The notes under the pieces were generated by a model. The model saw nothing but the letters and a program-made list of their open reading frames with translations, was not told where the DNA came from and made no database searches. DNA of 64,000 nt, from contig OZ024784.1 of NCBI GenBank assembly GCA_964017065.1, positions 12,815,152-12,879,151 on the forward strand, given 5' to 3'. Source of the DNA: Haliclona indistincta (taxonomy: Eukaryota > Porifera > Demospongiae > Haplosclerida > Chalinidae). This document shows positions 22,347 through 38,457 of this stretch, in pieces. The stretch's first letter is position 1; every line of letters begins with the position of its first letter. The position numbers and the translations under genes were made by a program.

Positions 22347-24274
22347 CTAGTTCTGCTGCAACTTTTCGATTGCGTTGGGGTCTTCTGTGTCTAGACGTTC
22401 GATTTTTCTACCAAAGTGTTCTTCAATCGCCTTTAAAGTTCTTAAAGACCGTTGTCCATCAACAAAATTGACAGCTATCCCCTTCTTCCCGAAACGACCA
22501 GTCCTCCCAATTCTGTGAAGATAAGTTTCCGGGTCGGGTTGCCGATTGGCATCCAATGGCACGTCATAATTGACTACCAGAGTCACCTGTAGTAATGTAG
22601 TGATAATAATGCTTATGCACAAGGTGGGTCATACCTGCTCGACGTCAATCCCTCGAGCACAAAGATTCGTAGTGATCAGAAGCTTTTCTTTTCCATCTCG
22701 AAACCTAAAAGAATGACATGTTACTATCTCACAAACTCAACTAGTCAAGTAGAGACCTGTTTAACACATCTACTCTGGTCTCAATGGCACTCTCTCCTGT
22801 TATCAGTGCAACAGCATGCCCTTGTCGTGACATCTTACTAGCCAACCATTGCGCTGACTTTCTGGTCTAAATTAATGACATGAAATGATTTTTGAAGCCT
22901 TATCACCTCTGACTTACATGGCAGAATACAATAGCCTGACCAATAGTCAAGACGCCATAGAGGTTAGAAAGTGCTTCACTTTTGCCTTCCTCTCCTCTAC
23001 ATTCAACATAGAACTGCTTGATATTATCAAGACTTTCCTCATTACGCTTCAATTTTATGATGTTAGGACTGCTGACAACTGAGCAAAAGATACGAGAATT
23101 CTCAAACGACTACTAAACCCACAACTGCAAGCAAAAATTACACTACAAACACGAGTGTCACTCACTAATTTGTGCAAACCGCATCACGTCTTCATTATAT
23201 GTGGCACTGAATAGCACCATCTGGCAATCAGGGCGAAGTACCCTGGAGGCAAGCAGTACTATGTAGCGCTTATCAGTTCCTGAAACACTCACTTATGAAT
23301 GCGAATGGTCTGGTCCTGTTGACCTTGCTGGTCTATCATAACATCAGCTTCGTCGAGCACAAACATGTTCACTAGTTTCGGATCAAAAACTCTAGATTTC
23401 ATGATCCAGTCAAGCAGAGTTCCAGCCGTACCAATGATGACATGATCACTGATCTTCTGCCCTCGCTGAACTGTGTGTGTAAGAGCATTTGTGAGCACAG
23501 TAATGCAACATTCATCAACCTCTCAATCCTCTTAGAGCATAGTTGACTTTAATATCGCAATAGCGTGACATTTGCTCCAGAACAGAGCCAGTCTGCTTGG
23601 CAAGATCAAAGGTTGGAGACAGGCAAATGACCTACAGCACATGCAGGATTGAGAATAACAACAAAGTGTAATAGCATACCTGGGGGTAAGGTTTAGATGT
23701 ATCCACTTTACTTAGCATGGCTAGTACAAAGGCAGCTGTCTTCCCAGTACCACTCTGACTCTGAGCAATGAGATTCTGTGGACTAATACAACCATGTCAC
23801 ACGATCTCTCCTTTCACTACTAACTCCTTACGGATCAGCCAGTAAGAGAGGAAGCGCTTTTTCCTGAATCTTGCTAGGTCTGTTAAACTTCATGCCATAC
23901 ACACCACGCAGCAGATCAGGTTTTCTGTTAAAACAGCAATTAACTCACATGATGAGCATGGGTCACACAAAACACAACTAACAGTCTAAGTTCTTCAAAA
24001 GACTTGGCAGAGTACAGTGGCGAATCGGGGTCACTTTGCTGCACCTCCACCTCGTTTCTATTGTCCACTAGCTTGGTACGCAGCACCTTGGTCAGCAGGG
24101 AGGCCTCAGCCTTTGAGGTCTCCACATCCCCAACGTCTTCAGGAACATCACTCGAGACTTTGAGCTGAATCAATGATGACTAACGATCCTCCCATTATGT
24201 TTGATTTACATTACCTCTCCCAGACCTTTTTCCTGAATAGCTACTGCCTCAGCCCAGTCTACCGAATCAGCCAT
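22347..24274 (-). CDS. DDX19: DEAD-box RNA helicase DDX19/DBP5
   Basis: About nine small exons encode the mRNA-export helicase that works at the cytoplasmic face of the nuclear pore with NUP214 and GLE1. The N-terminus is [20 protein letters not shown]. The pre-Q region has [20 protein letters not shown] followed by [14 protein letters not shown], which is diagnostic of DDX19. Motif I lies in an exon at about 23740-23780 ([16 protein letters not shown]). [10 protein letters not shown] is motif II. The RecA2 end has [20 protein letters not shown], then [18 protein letters not shown], and closes with [20 protein letters not shown]. The start overlaps AAAATGGCTGA. Introns are 50-150 bp. Confidence 0.93.
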
Positions 24275-24382
24275 TTTGTTTCGACCCAGGTACGTCCACA
24301 CATGTGGAAAATTGAAATCGCGTAATAAGGCGACCCTGAGGAATGTCAGTCGGCTCCCAGTTGATTGCATCATTACACATAT

Positions 24383-24493
24383 CGATGTCAAAAGCGGAAG
24401 TATGAGGTTGACCAATCAGACATTATTATTAATCGAATACACGTGACTAGAAGTCAATTTGATTGGTCAGCGTTACTCCCACTTTTGACATCG
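24383..24493. repeat. Imperfect inverted repeat with paired CCAAT boxes
   Basis: The arm at 24383-24421 (CGATGTCAAAAGCGGAAGTA, then GACCAATCAGA) is matched in inverse orientation at 24460-24493 (GATTGGTCAG, then CACTTTTGACATCG). The loop holds an E-box-like CACGTG at 24440-24445. It looks like a small MITE upstream of DDX19. Confidence 0.6.
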
Positions 24494-24791
24494 CCTATGG
24501 AAGATCTTCACAATCAACCATATGATTTATAATCTATGATGCAACTAAATCTGAATAGACGATAAGCAAAATCACACAGTGGTTTCTATCCATATATCTG
24601 CGTAACAGGATTATTATTATTATACAAAGTTGGTATTATAAATGCTGTTATAGAATTAGCTGAAAATTAGAAAGAAAGATTGAGAAAAACAAAGATAACA
24701 ACAGAATGGGAATAAGCAGAGAGCACTATTGACGTACTGTGACAACAACGACACACATATACAGTGCTAATGAGCTACATGGTCATGTTGC

Positions 24792-30246
<5,455 letters not shown>

Positions 30247-30388
30247 TCTTGGTGTAGCTGTCCAAACCGGTCCAAACTGCTGACCAAGGGTGAGATTTTT
30301 TGTCTGATACATGTGGGCGTTAACCATAGCGGTAAATGGGCGTGGCCGCATGCAGATTTGACGGCAGGGATCAGATCGCCGAATTCGA

Positions 30389-31652
30389 ATGGCTACACCA
30401 AACTGCGGCTCTGAAGAGCGCAACGTGTCTGCTCGCGTTATTTTATTAGGAGAACCAAAGGCAGGGAAAAGTAGCTTGTTTTATAGGTGAGTTCACATTT
30501 GCAGCCAGAACAAGCCAGCAACAACAACTTCAAAGCAAACCCAGTTGTACATGATGTGTAGATTTCTGTAGCTAAGCAAGATGTTATTATAGGTTATATA
30601 TAAGATTATGTGTTTTTTTAGAATCAAGCACCGTCGTTTCAAAGAAGGTAGCTCAGCATCTTCGGGCAATGCAGCGCAGAGAGGAGTCAGCAGCACACGA
30701 CCATTATTTGGTGCTCCCACAACACCGTACAATTACGATACGTGCTCACGAAAGATTGCCCTCAGCCAAGACTTGCATGTAAATGTGAGTATGAGATACC
30801 AGTATAAATCTAGCCTTAGTTATACAGGTTATCAAATTGCATCACCTGTATCAACATATTAACCTTATTGTTCCTGCTATGATAGCTTGTGCAATGAAAT
30901 CTGACATGCCTAGGCTAGCCAAATGGTACACTGTCAATATGTATAGAGTCATTGTAAGGTGAAAATTAAACTTTTATAAGTGGAAATGTGTAACTTCATG
31001 AGTACCCACCCGTGTGTCATTAAAGAAGCAGTGTCATGATTTCATGATTTTTGCCTTTTTGTCTGTTGGACAAGTGTTATTGTTTCACTATGGTTTCACT
31101 ATACATTCTCAGTTGACACTGATGGACATCAGAACGGAGGAAAGGGGTCAGTCACCGAGTGCCCACTACTATCGGCGAGTTCAGGCTGTGTTGTTAGTGT
31201 GTAGTTTGGACAATGAGTTCTCGCTTACTAGACTGACATTCTGGCTGGAAGAGGCCAAGCTGTACTGTAATGAACAGCGTATCTTGTTTGCTGTAGTAGG
31301 CACAAAGTCAGACCTTCCTGACCAACAGAGAGAGGTGACAGATGATACACTGTCAGCATTCGCTATCCACCATCGACTACCACTCTATCTTGTGTCAGCT
31401 AAAACAGGAGACGGCATTGATAACATGCTGAAGAAAGTGGCACAGAGGATAGTCGACCAACGTGTTCAAATGACTGGGACTGGATCTAGAGGCACTCAAG
31501 ATACATCATCTGGTCAGCAGAATGAATACCGCCCACTGTGGGCATCACGGTCTCGCATGGACTACTATGGCACTGATGATGACAACACACCCATGCTGAG
31601 GACTCAAGACCTACGGAAACAGTCTTCATGTCCTTGCTGTGCAATATTATGA
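30389..31652 (+). CDS. Divergent Rab/Ras-like small GTPase, CAAX-type end
   Basis: Three exons (30389-30487, about 30619-30784, 31113-31652) give about 260 residues. The P-loop is VILLGEPKAGKSSLFYR (about 17-33). The usual DTAGQE switch II is replaced by LMDIRTEERGQ, so the catalytic glutamine region is altered. The base-binding motifs are kept in variant form: VVGTKSDLPDQ for NKxD, and LVSAKTGDGIDNMLKKVAQR for SAK. The last residues SCPCCAIL end in a possible prenylation box, CAIL. A Ser-rich insert (KEGSSASSGNAAQRGVSS) replaces the normal effector loop. It is clearly a small GTPase but not assignable to a named Rab. It is divergent from the Eph gene, 142 bp apart. Confidence 0.75.
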
Positions 31653-32009
31653 TGACACAGTGCAAGCATCGTTTATAATGTTTGTGTTTTTTTATTATGA
31701 AACATTGTTATTTTTTGTACAATCTTTTAGTGTGATCTATGTTATTTTTGTATGTTATTATCATGTTTCTAACTAGTTGCAACAACAACAGTAGCTAAAT
31801 TAGATATCATGTGACAACTCTACACACACAATTTTTGTAACAAGCAAAACGTGTTGTCACGATGTTAAGCTACATATTAGGTCAATGATAGTACGCTACT
31901 AGTACTAACACTGATTCAAGCTATTATTAAGTGAGGGCATTCATTGTGTGAATGATACAAGACCACAAAATGATGTCGTAGTCACAAGTGGCTATGATCG
32001 GTTTGTGAG
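31653..32009. other. Intergenic, convergent 3' ends
   Basis: A 357-bp AT-rich gap between the GTPase and PSMB6 stops. No gene or repeat seen. Confidence 0.55.
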
Positions 32010-33014
32010 CTAGTCCTCATAAAAGCGTGGAATCTGATCACCAGTGAACAGCAAGCGCTCCACTCCTCCCTCCTCGATGCAAGCTATTCTGATGACACCG
32101 CCAGATGAGCCATCACGAGAAATAGCCAGCGCCAGTGCTAGAGGATAATCAATACATGTAGCACTAGTCTACCACATAAACATAACTTACAGTTTTTGAC
32201 AAAATCAATACCCTCCTCCTTAGACATTCCCCTGCGGAAGTGAGCATCACAATACCCATATATGTAAGTGCTGCCAGAGCCTGGAAACCAAGACACAGTA
32301 CACTAGTATTTAACCTCAGTTCCACACTAACCTCCAATAGAAAATGGCTGCCTCACACACATGCCCCCTAGTGGAATTGTGTATACCTAAGAATGAATGT
32401 TATACACTGTGCTGTCTGTTTATCATCAACACTGACCTGTCCACCTTCTCTATGGTCCCATCCAGCACATATGACACTAGCTATGGTTCGGTCACGATTC
32501 CAGTAACAAAAATAACGGAATAGGTTAGCAGCAGTTTTCACAAGTGGACGGTGATCAAGATCAACACTGAACAATAAAGACAGACGCAGTACATGAACTC
32601 ACTAATACCAGCCCATACCTGATCATGTCTAGATTGTACTTGACGAAGTCAGCAATGCACTGAGTGTCAGCTGCTGATCCTGATCGACAACAGAAGATAC
32701 GATCAGTCACCGGAGTCAACTTGTCTGTCACACGATTTACTACATAGGAACTGAGAAAAAATTATTAGATGTAGGCACTTTACTAATTTTGTGAATCCCT
32801 TACCCTGAAGTGGTGCGAGAATCTGCTCCTATGATGACCCCAGCATCATACTCTACTGCCATTATAGACGTCTAATGTATCAAAGAACAAGAGATTTTAA
32901 TTTACACACTTAAATTATACTTACTCCTGTAGACACTTCTTGCTGCGGTGTAGACCATGGTTCCACTGTGGGTACAGCTAGTAGACCAGGACCGAGACCA
33001 TGCAGTGCCGCCAT
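32010..33014 (-). CDS. PSMB6: Proteasome subunit beta type-6 (beta1)
   Basis: Six or so exons encode the caspase-like catalytic subunit of the 20S proteasome. The propeptide [18 protein letters not shown] ends at STG, leaving the catalytic N-terminal threonine in [11 protein letters not shown]. Further blocks are [55 protein letters not shown] and [20 protein letters not shown], ending DQIPRFYED. The order and the [14 protein letters not shown] signatures distinguish beta1 from beta2 and beta5. The start codon lies within AAAATGGCGGC. It is divergent from MIIP with 71 bp between start codons. Confidence 0.95.
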
Positions 33015-33085
33015 TTTGACTCGTGAACACTTAGAGGGTGTGGTCAACATGATTTGGGATCCTCCCATAACGACAGACTTTTAAA

Positions 33086-34515
33086 ATGGCGGCATCGGAG
33101 AATTCGAAAAAAGAAGTGCAAGATTTGTTAGTGCGACTCCGGTATGGACAGAGAAATCTCAGGAAAACACTCCAACAAATAAACAGTTCTGATACAAAAA
33201 CTGGTAGTGGTGATAAAAAAAGAAGAAGTGGAGAAAAACGCCCAGCTGATAGTCCTCTCTGTTCACCAGTGAAGTGTACAGCAATGAAACATGCAACACA
33301 CGATACACAGCCACGAAAACGTGCTCGGCTAGTTAACCTAACACTCTCCTGTACCTCTCCACCAGTAAAGCACCAAGATAGAGACTCTGGTGCCCACAGG
33401 AGATTGTCATCAACACCCAAAACCACAGCTCCTTCTCCTGACCTCTCTCTGGAGGAGGCCCTTTTTGAAGATGATAAACAGGACAGTAATAGCACCAGCA
33501 AAGTGCAGGAGTTGAATCTTTCTCAGACTGCTCAAGACCTAGTTGATGGCAGTAGAAAGAGGAAAGGTCTTAGCGTAAGCTTTCAGCCTGTAGCCAAGAC
33601 CAGTGGTGTTCAAGAGAGTAGAAGGACACCCTTACACTCTCTCAACACCTCCTGTTATGGAGCGCTTGATCAACAGCAACGTTCTGTTGCCATTCCTCGT
33701 AGGCAGACCGGAGAGGAGATCCAACTGCTTGGTTATGATTGGATAGCTGGACTCATGGATGCTGGCCCTCGCACATCTCAGTTCAGTGACCAGCATCTGC
33801 TGGAGCTGAGGGAGTTCAGACATGTTAATAGTGCTGAATGTTACATGCCTGCACACCATTGCAAGTTAGTGCTCAATGTAGCTGAGTTTGTCACTGATTG
33901 TTACTATAGCTTTCCTGAGCCAAGTGAAGACATAGTATGCAGCTCTTGTGTTCCTCCTTCAGGAGGAGACAAGGACCCAAACTATGTTTGTGAGTGAATT
34001 TAATGCACATAGAATATCCTAACCCTCTGTGTATAGGTATGCCAAGTTATGTACTCAATGATCGTCTTTTCCCGATTCCCATCAATCCAAATGCTTGTCC
34101 CTCTTGTCAAGGCAACTCTGATGATAAACCATCCAATCCTCCAAGATACATACAGTATGTGTGTAACATGCCCTGTCACTACATTATAATCTTCTACAGA
34201 ATAAGTGTCCCACATACAACACTCCAGGCACCTTACAAACTACGTCCTCGAGCTAAACTAAAGAGCAACTCTGCTGCTTCTATGGGCTTATCTCAGGTTC
34301 TTGTGCTTGTAAAAATATTATAATAATCTGCCTACTATCTTCCATTTCAGCATTGCCAGTCAGGATGGCAGACAGCAAGACCAACTAGTGTGCCTCCTAA
34401 GCCACCTACGGATCTTAAGTCACATCTAAATAGTAATAGTAAGCAAGAAACAACCGAAGGACTACTGAACACATCGCGAGCTATGGAATACAGTATTAGA
34501 AGTGTACGCAAATAA
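33086..34515 (+). CDS. MIIP: Migration and invasion-inhibitory protein
   Basis: Four exons (about 33086-33986, 34037-34154, about 34200-34297, 34351-34515) give a protein of about 430 residues. The N-terminal half is basic and disordered (KKRRSGEKRPADSP, RKRARLVNL). The conserved C-terminal half begins EIQLLGYDWIAGLMDAGPRT, the defining MIIP block, then LRLFPIP-type sequence (YVLNDRLFPIPINPNACPSC) with paired cysteines that may bind zinc. PYKLRPRAKLKSNSAASMGL follows, as in the vertebrate protein. In mammals MIIP restrains cell migration and HDAC6. The start codon lies within AAAATGGCGGC, mirrored in the PSMB6 start opposite. Confidence 0.85.
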
Positions 34516-34592
34516 CAATCTCTCTTAATTAAATTTTTACGCCTAATACACAATAAATTATACTCTAAATGGTAGCGTCAGTCATCATCGGT

Positions 34593-37500
34593 TTACTGTG
34601 AGACAGTAAAGGTTCCCGTCAGGATATTGGAGGGTACTGTGGTACTCTGCATTGGTTGTTGTCCACCAACATTTACCTGGTACTGTCCATACACCATTTC
34701 CCATTTAGTATCATATATCATCCTCTGCTCAGAGGTGATCTCAAACTTCAGCTGAATGAACGGTGAGAAGGCAACCATTGCTAAATGATCGTGTCTGCAC
34801 AGTTCTTTCTACGTACCGTTGCTGACTGTCCTTTTGTTATATGGGTCCTTGCTACACCCACTAGTTGACGAATGGGTGCGTTATTGGTGCCTTTTGGCCA
34901 TGACATGTATACTTGAGTTACCTGAATCAAATTTGATGAGCACAGATATTACAGCTTGTTCCTACATACCTCATCTCCATCCATTTGTCCTGAATTAGTT
35001 ACCATTGCTGTTATAGTGACATTGTCTCCGCCATGTATAGTGGCAGGTGCTATAGACAAGTCGGAATATTTGAATGTAGTATAGGAACTGTAAGTAGTAA
35101 GTGACTCACAATGATACCACCAAACAATGAATCAACTCACAGGCCATAGCCAAAAGGATACAAAGGCTCATCTTGGAAGTATCTGTATGTTCTATTGACC
35201 ATGGTATAGTCAGTGATGGGTGGAACCTGTTGTACCCGACACCAGCTCAATACAGTGTGAGACTAGTTGCTCACCTGATCTAAGCTCATCGGCCAGGTGT
35301 TAGGTAGTCGTCCTGCAGGATTGTACTTGCCTGATAGAATCATAGCAAGAGCCTGCCCTCCAGCCTATGATCAAAAATGAATGCGTGGAATAAAAAACAT
35401 TAATGTATAATACCTGTGCCGGGAAAAAGCTCTCTAGAATAGCGTCTACTTGAGGGTTACTCTTCAACATTGTCACATTCAGAGGACCAGCATTGTACAA
35501 TACTACCACAACTTTAGCTACAAAACATGATCAGAAACATGTATTCATCATAATTGTTATGCATGACTCTACCAGAGCTTGATGATGCCATAGCATCTTT
35601 CAACATCTGGACTTGAGACCCTGGAAACTCAATGTCTGATCTGTCATGTCCTTCTCTTTCCTGATCACTACCTTCATGCACAGGTTAGTAATCAATCACT
35701 ATGTGTTACTACATGCACACCTGTTCCCATAGTAGCTATAATAACATCCACACCTTTACAGGCATTGGTTATAGAATTGCTATCATAGGAACTGTGGATT
35801 TGACAAAATGTAATCAGACAGTGCAGTATATGGGCAGTACAGTAGCACCTGCAAATTGGTTTATTGCATCCTGCAGCTGAGTTCAGATTTTTAGAGCCAA
35901 TCTGAGTACCTTTGATACCAGCCAGTGGTGTTGTCACATAGTCATTCTGTGTTACCAGATACTCACTACTGTCATAGATAAAGTATAGCTAACCATTATA
36001 TCAGGACTATAGTCGCCAAATAAAACACTTGGGTCATCAATGAATGGTCCAATGACCTTTAAAAAGGAACAACTAATATTCTACTGGTTGATGATAGTAG
36101 ACAGTAACGTACACACGCAGTGTCCACCTCCCCTAGTGGTAGACTATCATCTTCATTCTTAAGTAGCACAAAAGTCTGTAAGGTAGCATTGAGTGAGAGA
36201 TCGCGATGAGCATCACTTTGTATGATGTCAGTTTTCAATCTACAGGGATGGGAGTATTTTCGACTGACAAGCAATAGTAGCAACACACTTTGTGTATGGA
36301 TTATTGTCTGGTGGATCAAACTCTCCTAGCTTCATTCGCACTGTAAACAATCTGCTAACAGCATCTTGGACAGTGCTTATGGAAACCTTTGCCTGCAGAG
36401 AAAAAGATTGCTGCATCAATGTATTCTACCAGAAGTGCAAACCAACAAGTAAACAAGCAATAGGTGTGAAAAAATTTAGCATAATTTGCGAAAATTTGAG
36501 GCTGCTAGTCTAGCTGCAAGGTTCTCTCACACTCAATTACTGTATCACAAAGGAGTTTCGGCAAAATAATACGAGATGATAATACCAGTGATAGGAGTGG
36601 AAAGTAGGTGTAGCAGCTAGACAAGCACATTGCCAACTCAAATTTAAAGCAACCAGCAAAGTTCATACATAGACTACATGTATAATAGACAGACCTCATC
36701 TATTGCCTTGTTGATATTGTCAAACACATTCAAATTTGGTTTATGAAAGTTTCCATCTTCTAGGCATGTACCAGCATTGACGGTTACAGCAGCCGTGTCT
36801 GTCAAAGTGGTTGTGTAATTATGGAAGTACATTATGTTCTCTGATTAGTGAAGTTCAATGAGTAATCCAGTTTAACACCTCTGGTCTTACCAACAGCTCC
36901 CTGATCACTGATGACATATCCCTTGAAACCCCATTCGGTCCGTAGTATATCAGTAAGTAATTTTTTATTAGCACATGCTGGTACACCATTAATGCTGTTG
37001 TTGAACAAAGCTTTAAATAATAATAATAATAATGACTACTGTATACAATACCTGTTATAGCTACACATCAGGCTCCAACTGCCAGCTTCAACACATGCTT
37101 TAAACTGCGGCAGAAATGTCATTCTCCAATCTTGCTCAGAAACCTATCACAACATTCATTATTCATTGACATAATATTATTTCTACTCACTCCACCTTTG
37201 CATCAAAAGAGAACCTGTTAACTGGAATATTCTCAGGACCTCCGTGAACATCAAAATGCTTGCAACCAGCATTGACTTCAACATAAGTTGGATGATCTAT
37301 GCACAATACTATAACAGTACTTTGCACTTTTAAGTTGGCAATGATACCTCCTTGTAGTCCAGTGACAAAAGCTTTAGCAAGATAACCAGACAGAAATGGA
37401 TCTTCTCCATAGGTTTCCTATAACATCGATCCAGCGTTAATATAATAATATTAGCACACACATCACATATCAACAACTACTGTATAGTTACAAATTTGAG

Positions 37501-38199
37501 AAGTGCCACCTGCTGTTCTGTACGTTTTACCTGATTGCGGCCCCATCGTGGATCTCTTAATATGTTTAAAACAGGACTCCTACAGTACAAATAGACCATA
37601 ACACGTACTAGAAGATCAACACTAGTTATAGTATTTACCAACAACTCAGTCCCTTATGGAATCCATAATCTCCTTTAGATACAGCATCATTGTTTTTAGC
37701 TCTGATTTCATCGCTAGTAGCTTTAGCAGTTTGGTAGAGCAAGTCATAGTTAAATGTAGCAGCCTGAAAGTGGAAGAAATCGTATACACTGTGAAGCAGT
37801 TATAGATTACCATTCCCAAAGCCTGTGGAAAAGAAGTAGCAGGTCCAGCCCTAACATCTCCACTAATACACTCAGTGCCCCACTGATAGGCCTTGATGCC
37901 AAGACGATCAATTGCAGGAGCAGGACCTGCAAAATATAATATACAATGTACTCCTCTACTGTAAATAAACTCGCACCATTGTTTTCTGCTCCTCCGCGCG
38001 CCATCTGAAGCACCATTTCATCTGTAGTCAAGCGTTGAACCAAATCCTGAATCAACGTGCGAGATGTGAACCTGTCCAACGAACTGACTCGACCTACCTT
38101 CACTCTATCTTCAATAGACAACGATGTATTCCTGAACGGATAGTTTTGCTGTGCATTACAGCTCAACACTATTGCCAGCAACACGAAGAGCGACATCAT
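34593..38199 (-). CDS. Secreted GH3 glycosidase, beta-xylosidase/beta-glucosidase-like
   Basis: About 18-20 small exons encode a glycoside hydrolase family 3 enzyme of roughly 750 residues. A signal peptide opens it (MMSLFVLLAIVLSCNAQ). The barrel domain includes [76 protein letters not shown] and GYVISDQGAVD, whose Asp is the expected nucleophile. The second domain has FVLLKNEDDSLPL. The C-terminal FN3-like domain ends QLKFEITSEQRMIYDTKWEM, then NILTGTFTVSQ. The barrel resembles plant and fungal beta-xylosidases, which marine invertebrates also have. The substrate cannot be read from sequence; plant or algal polysaccharide, or symbiont glycans, are possible. Confidence 0.88.
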
Positions 38200-38457
38200 T
38201 GCGCTGACAATTCAGGCTAGACTGCCCAATCAGCTGTGATCATAAACCGTCACGTGTTTCACTGCAGTGTGAGCATGGCTTTAGTCAGCTCTATGAACAC
38301 ATGCACTTGAAGAGAGTTTCGAATGCTGCAATTATCATAATAATAACATAAAGAATAATTATTTGTGATCAGTAGTAGTAGTACTAGCTCAGTCAACTCC
38401 ATGACTGGTCATCATGCACTACAGCGCACAGTACAGACAGCTTTGATGAGCGAACAA

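Noticed and set aside
33031..33501. A 156-codon minus-strand ORF
   Set aside because: It is antisense to the well-supported MIIP exon 1 and has no family signature.
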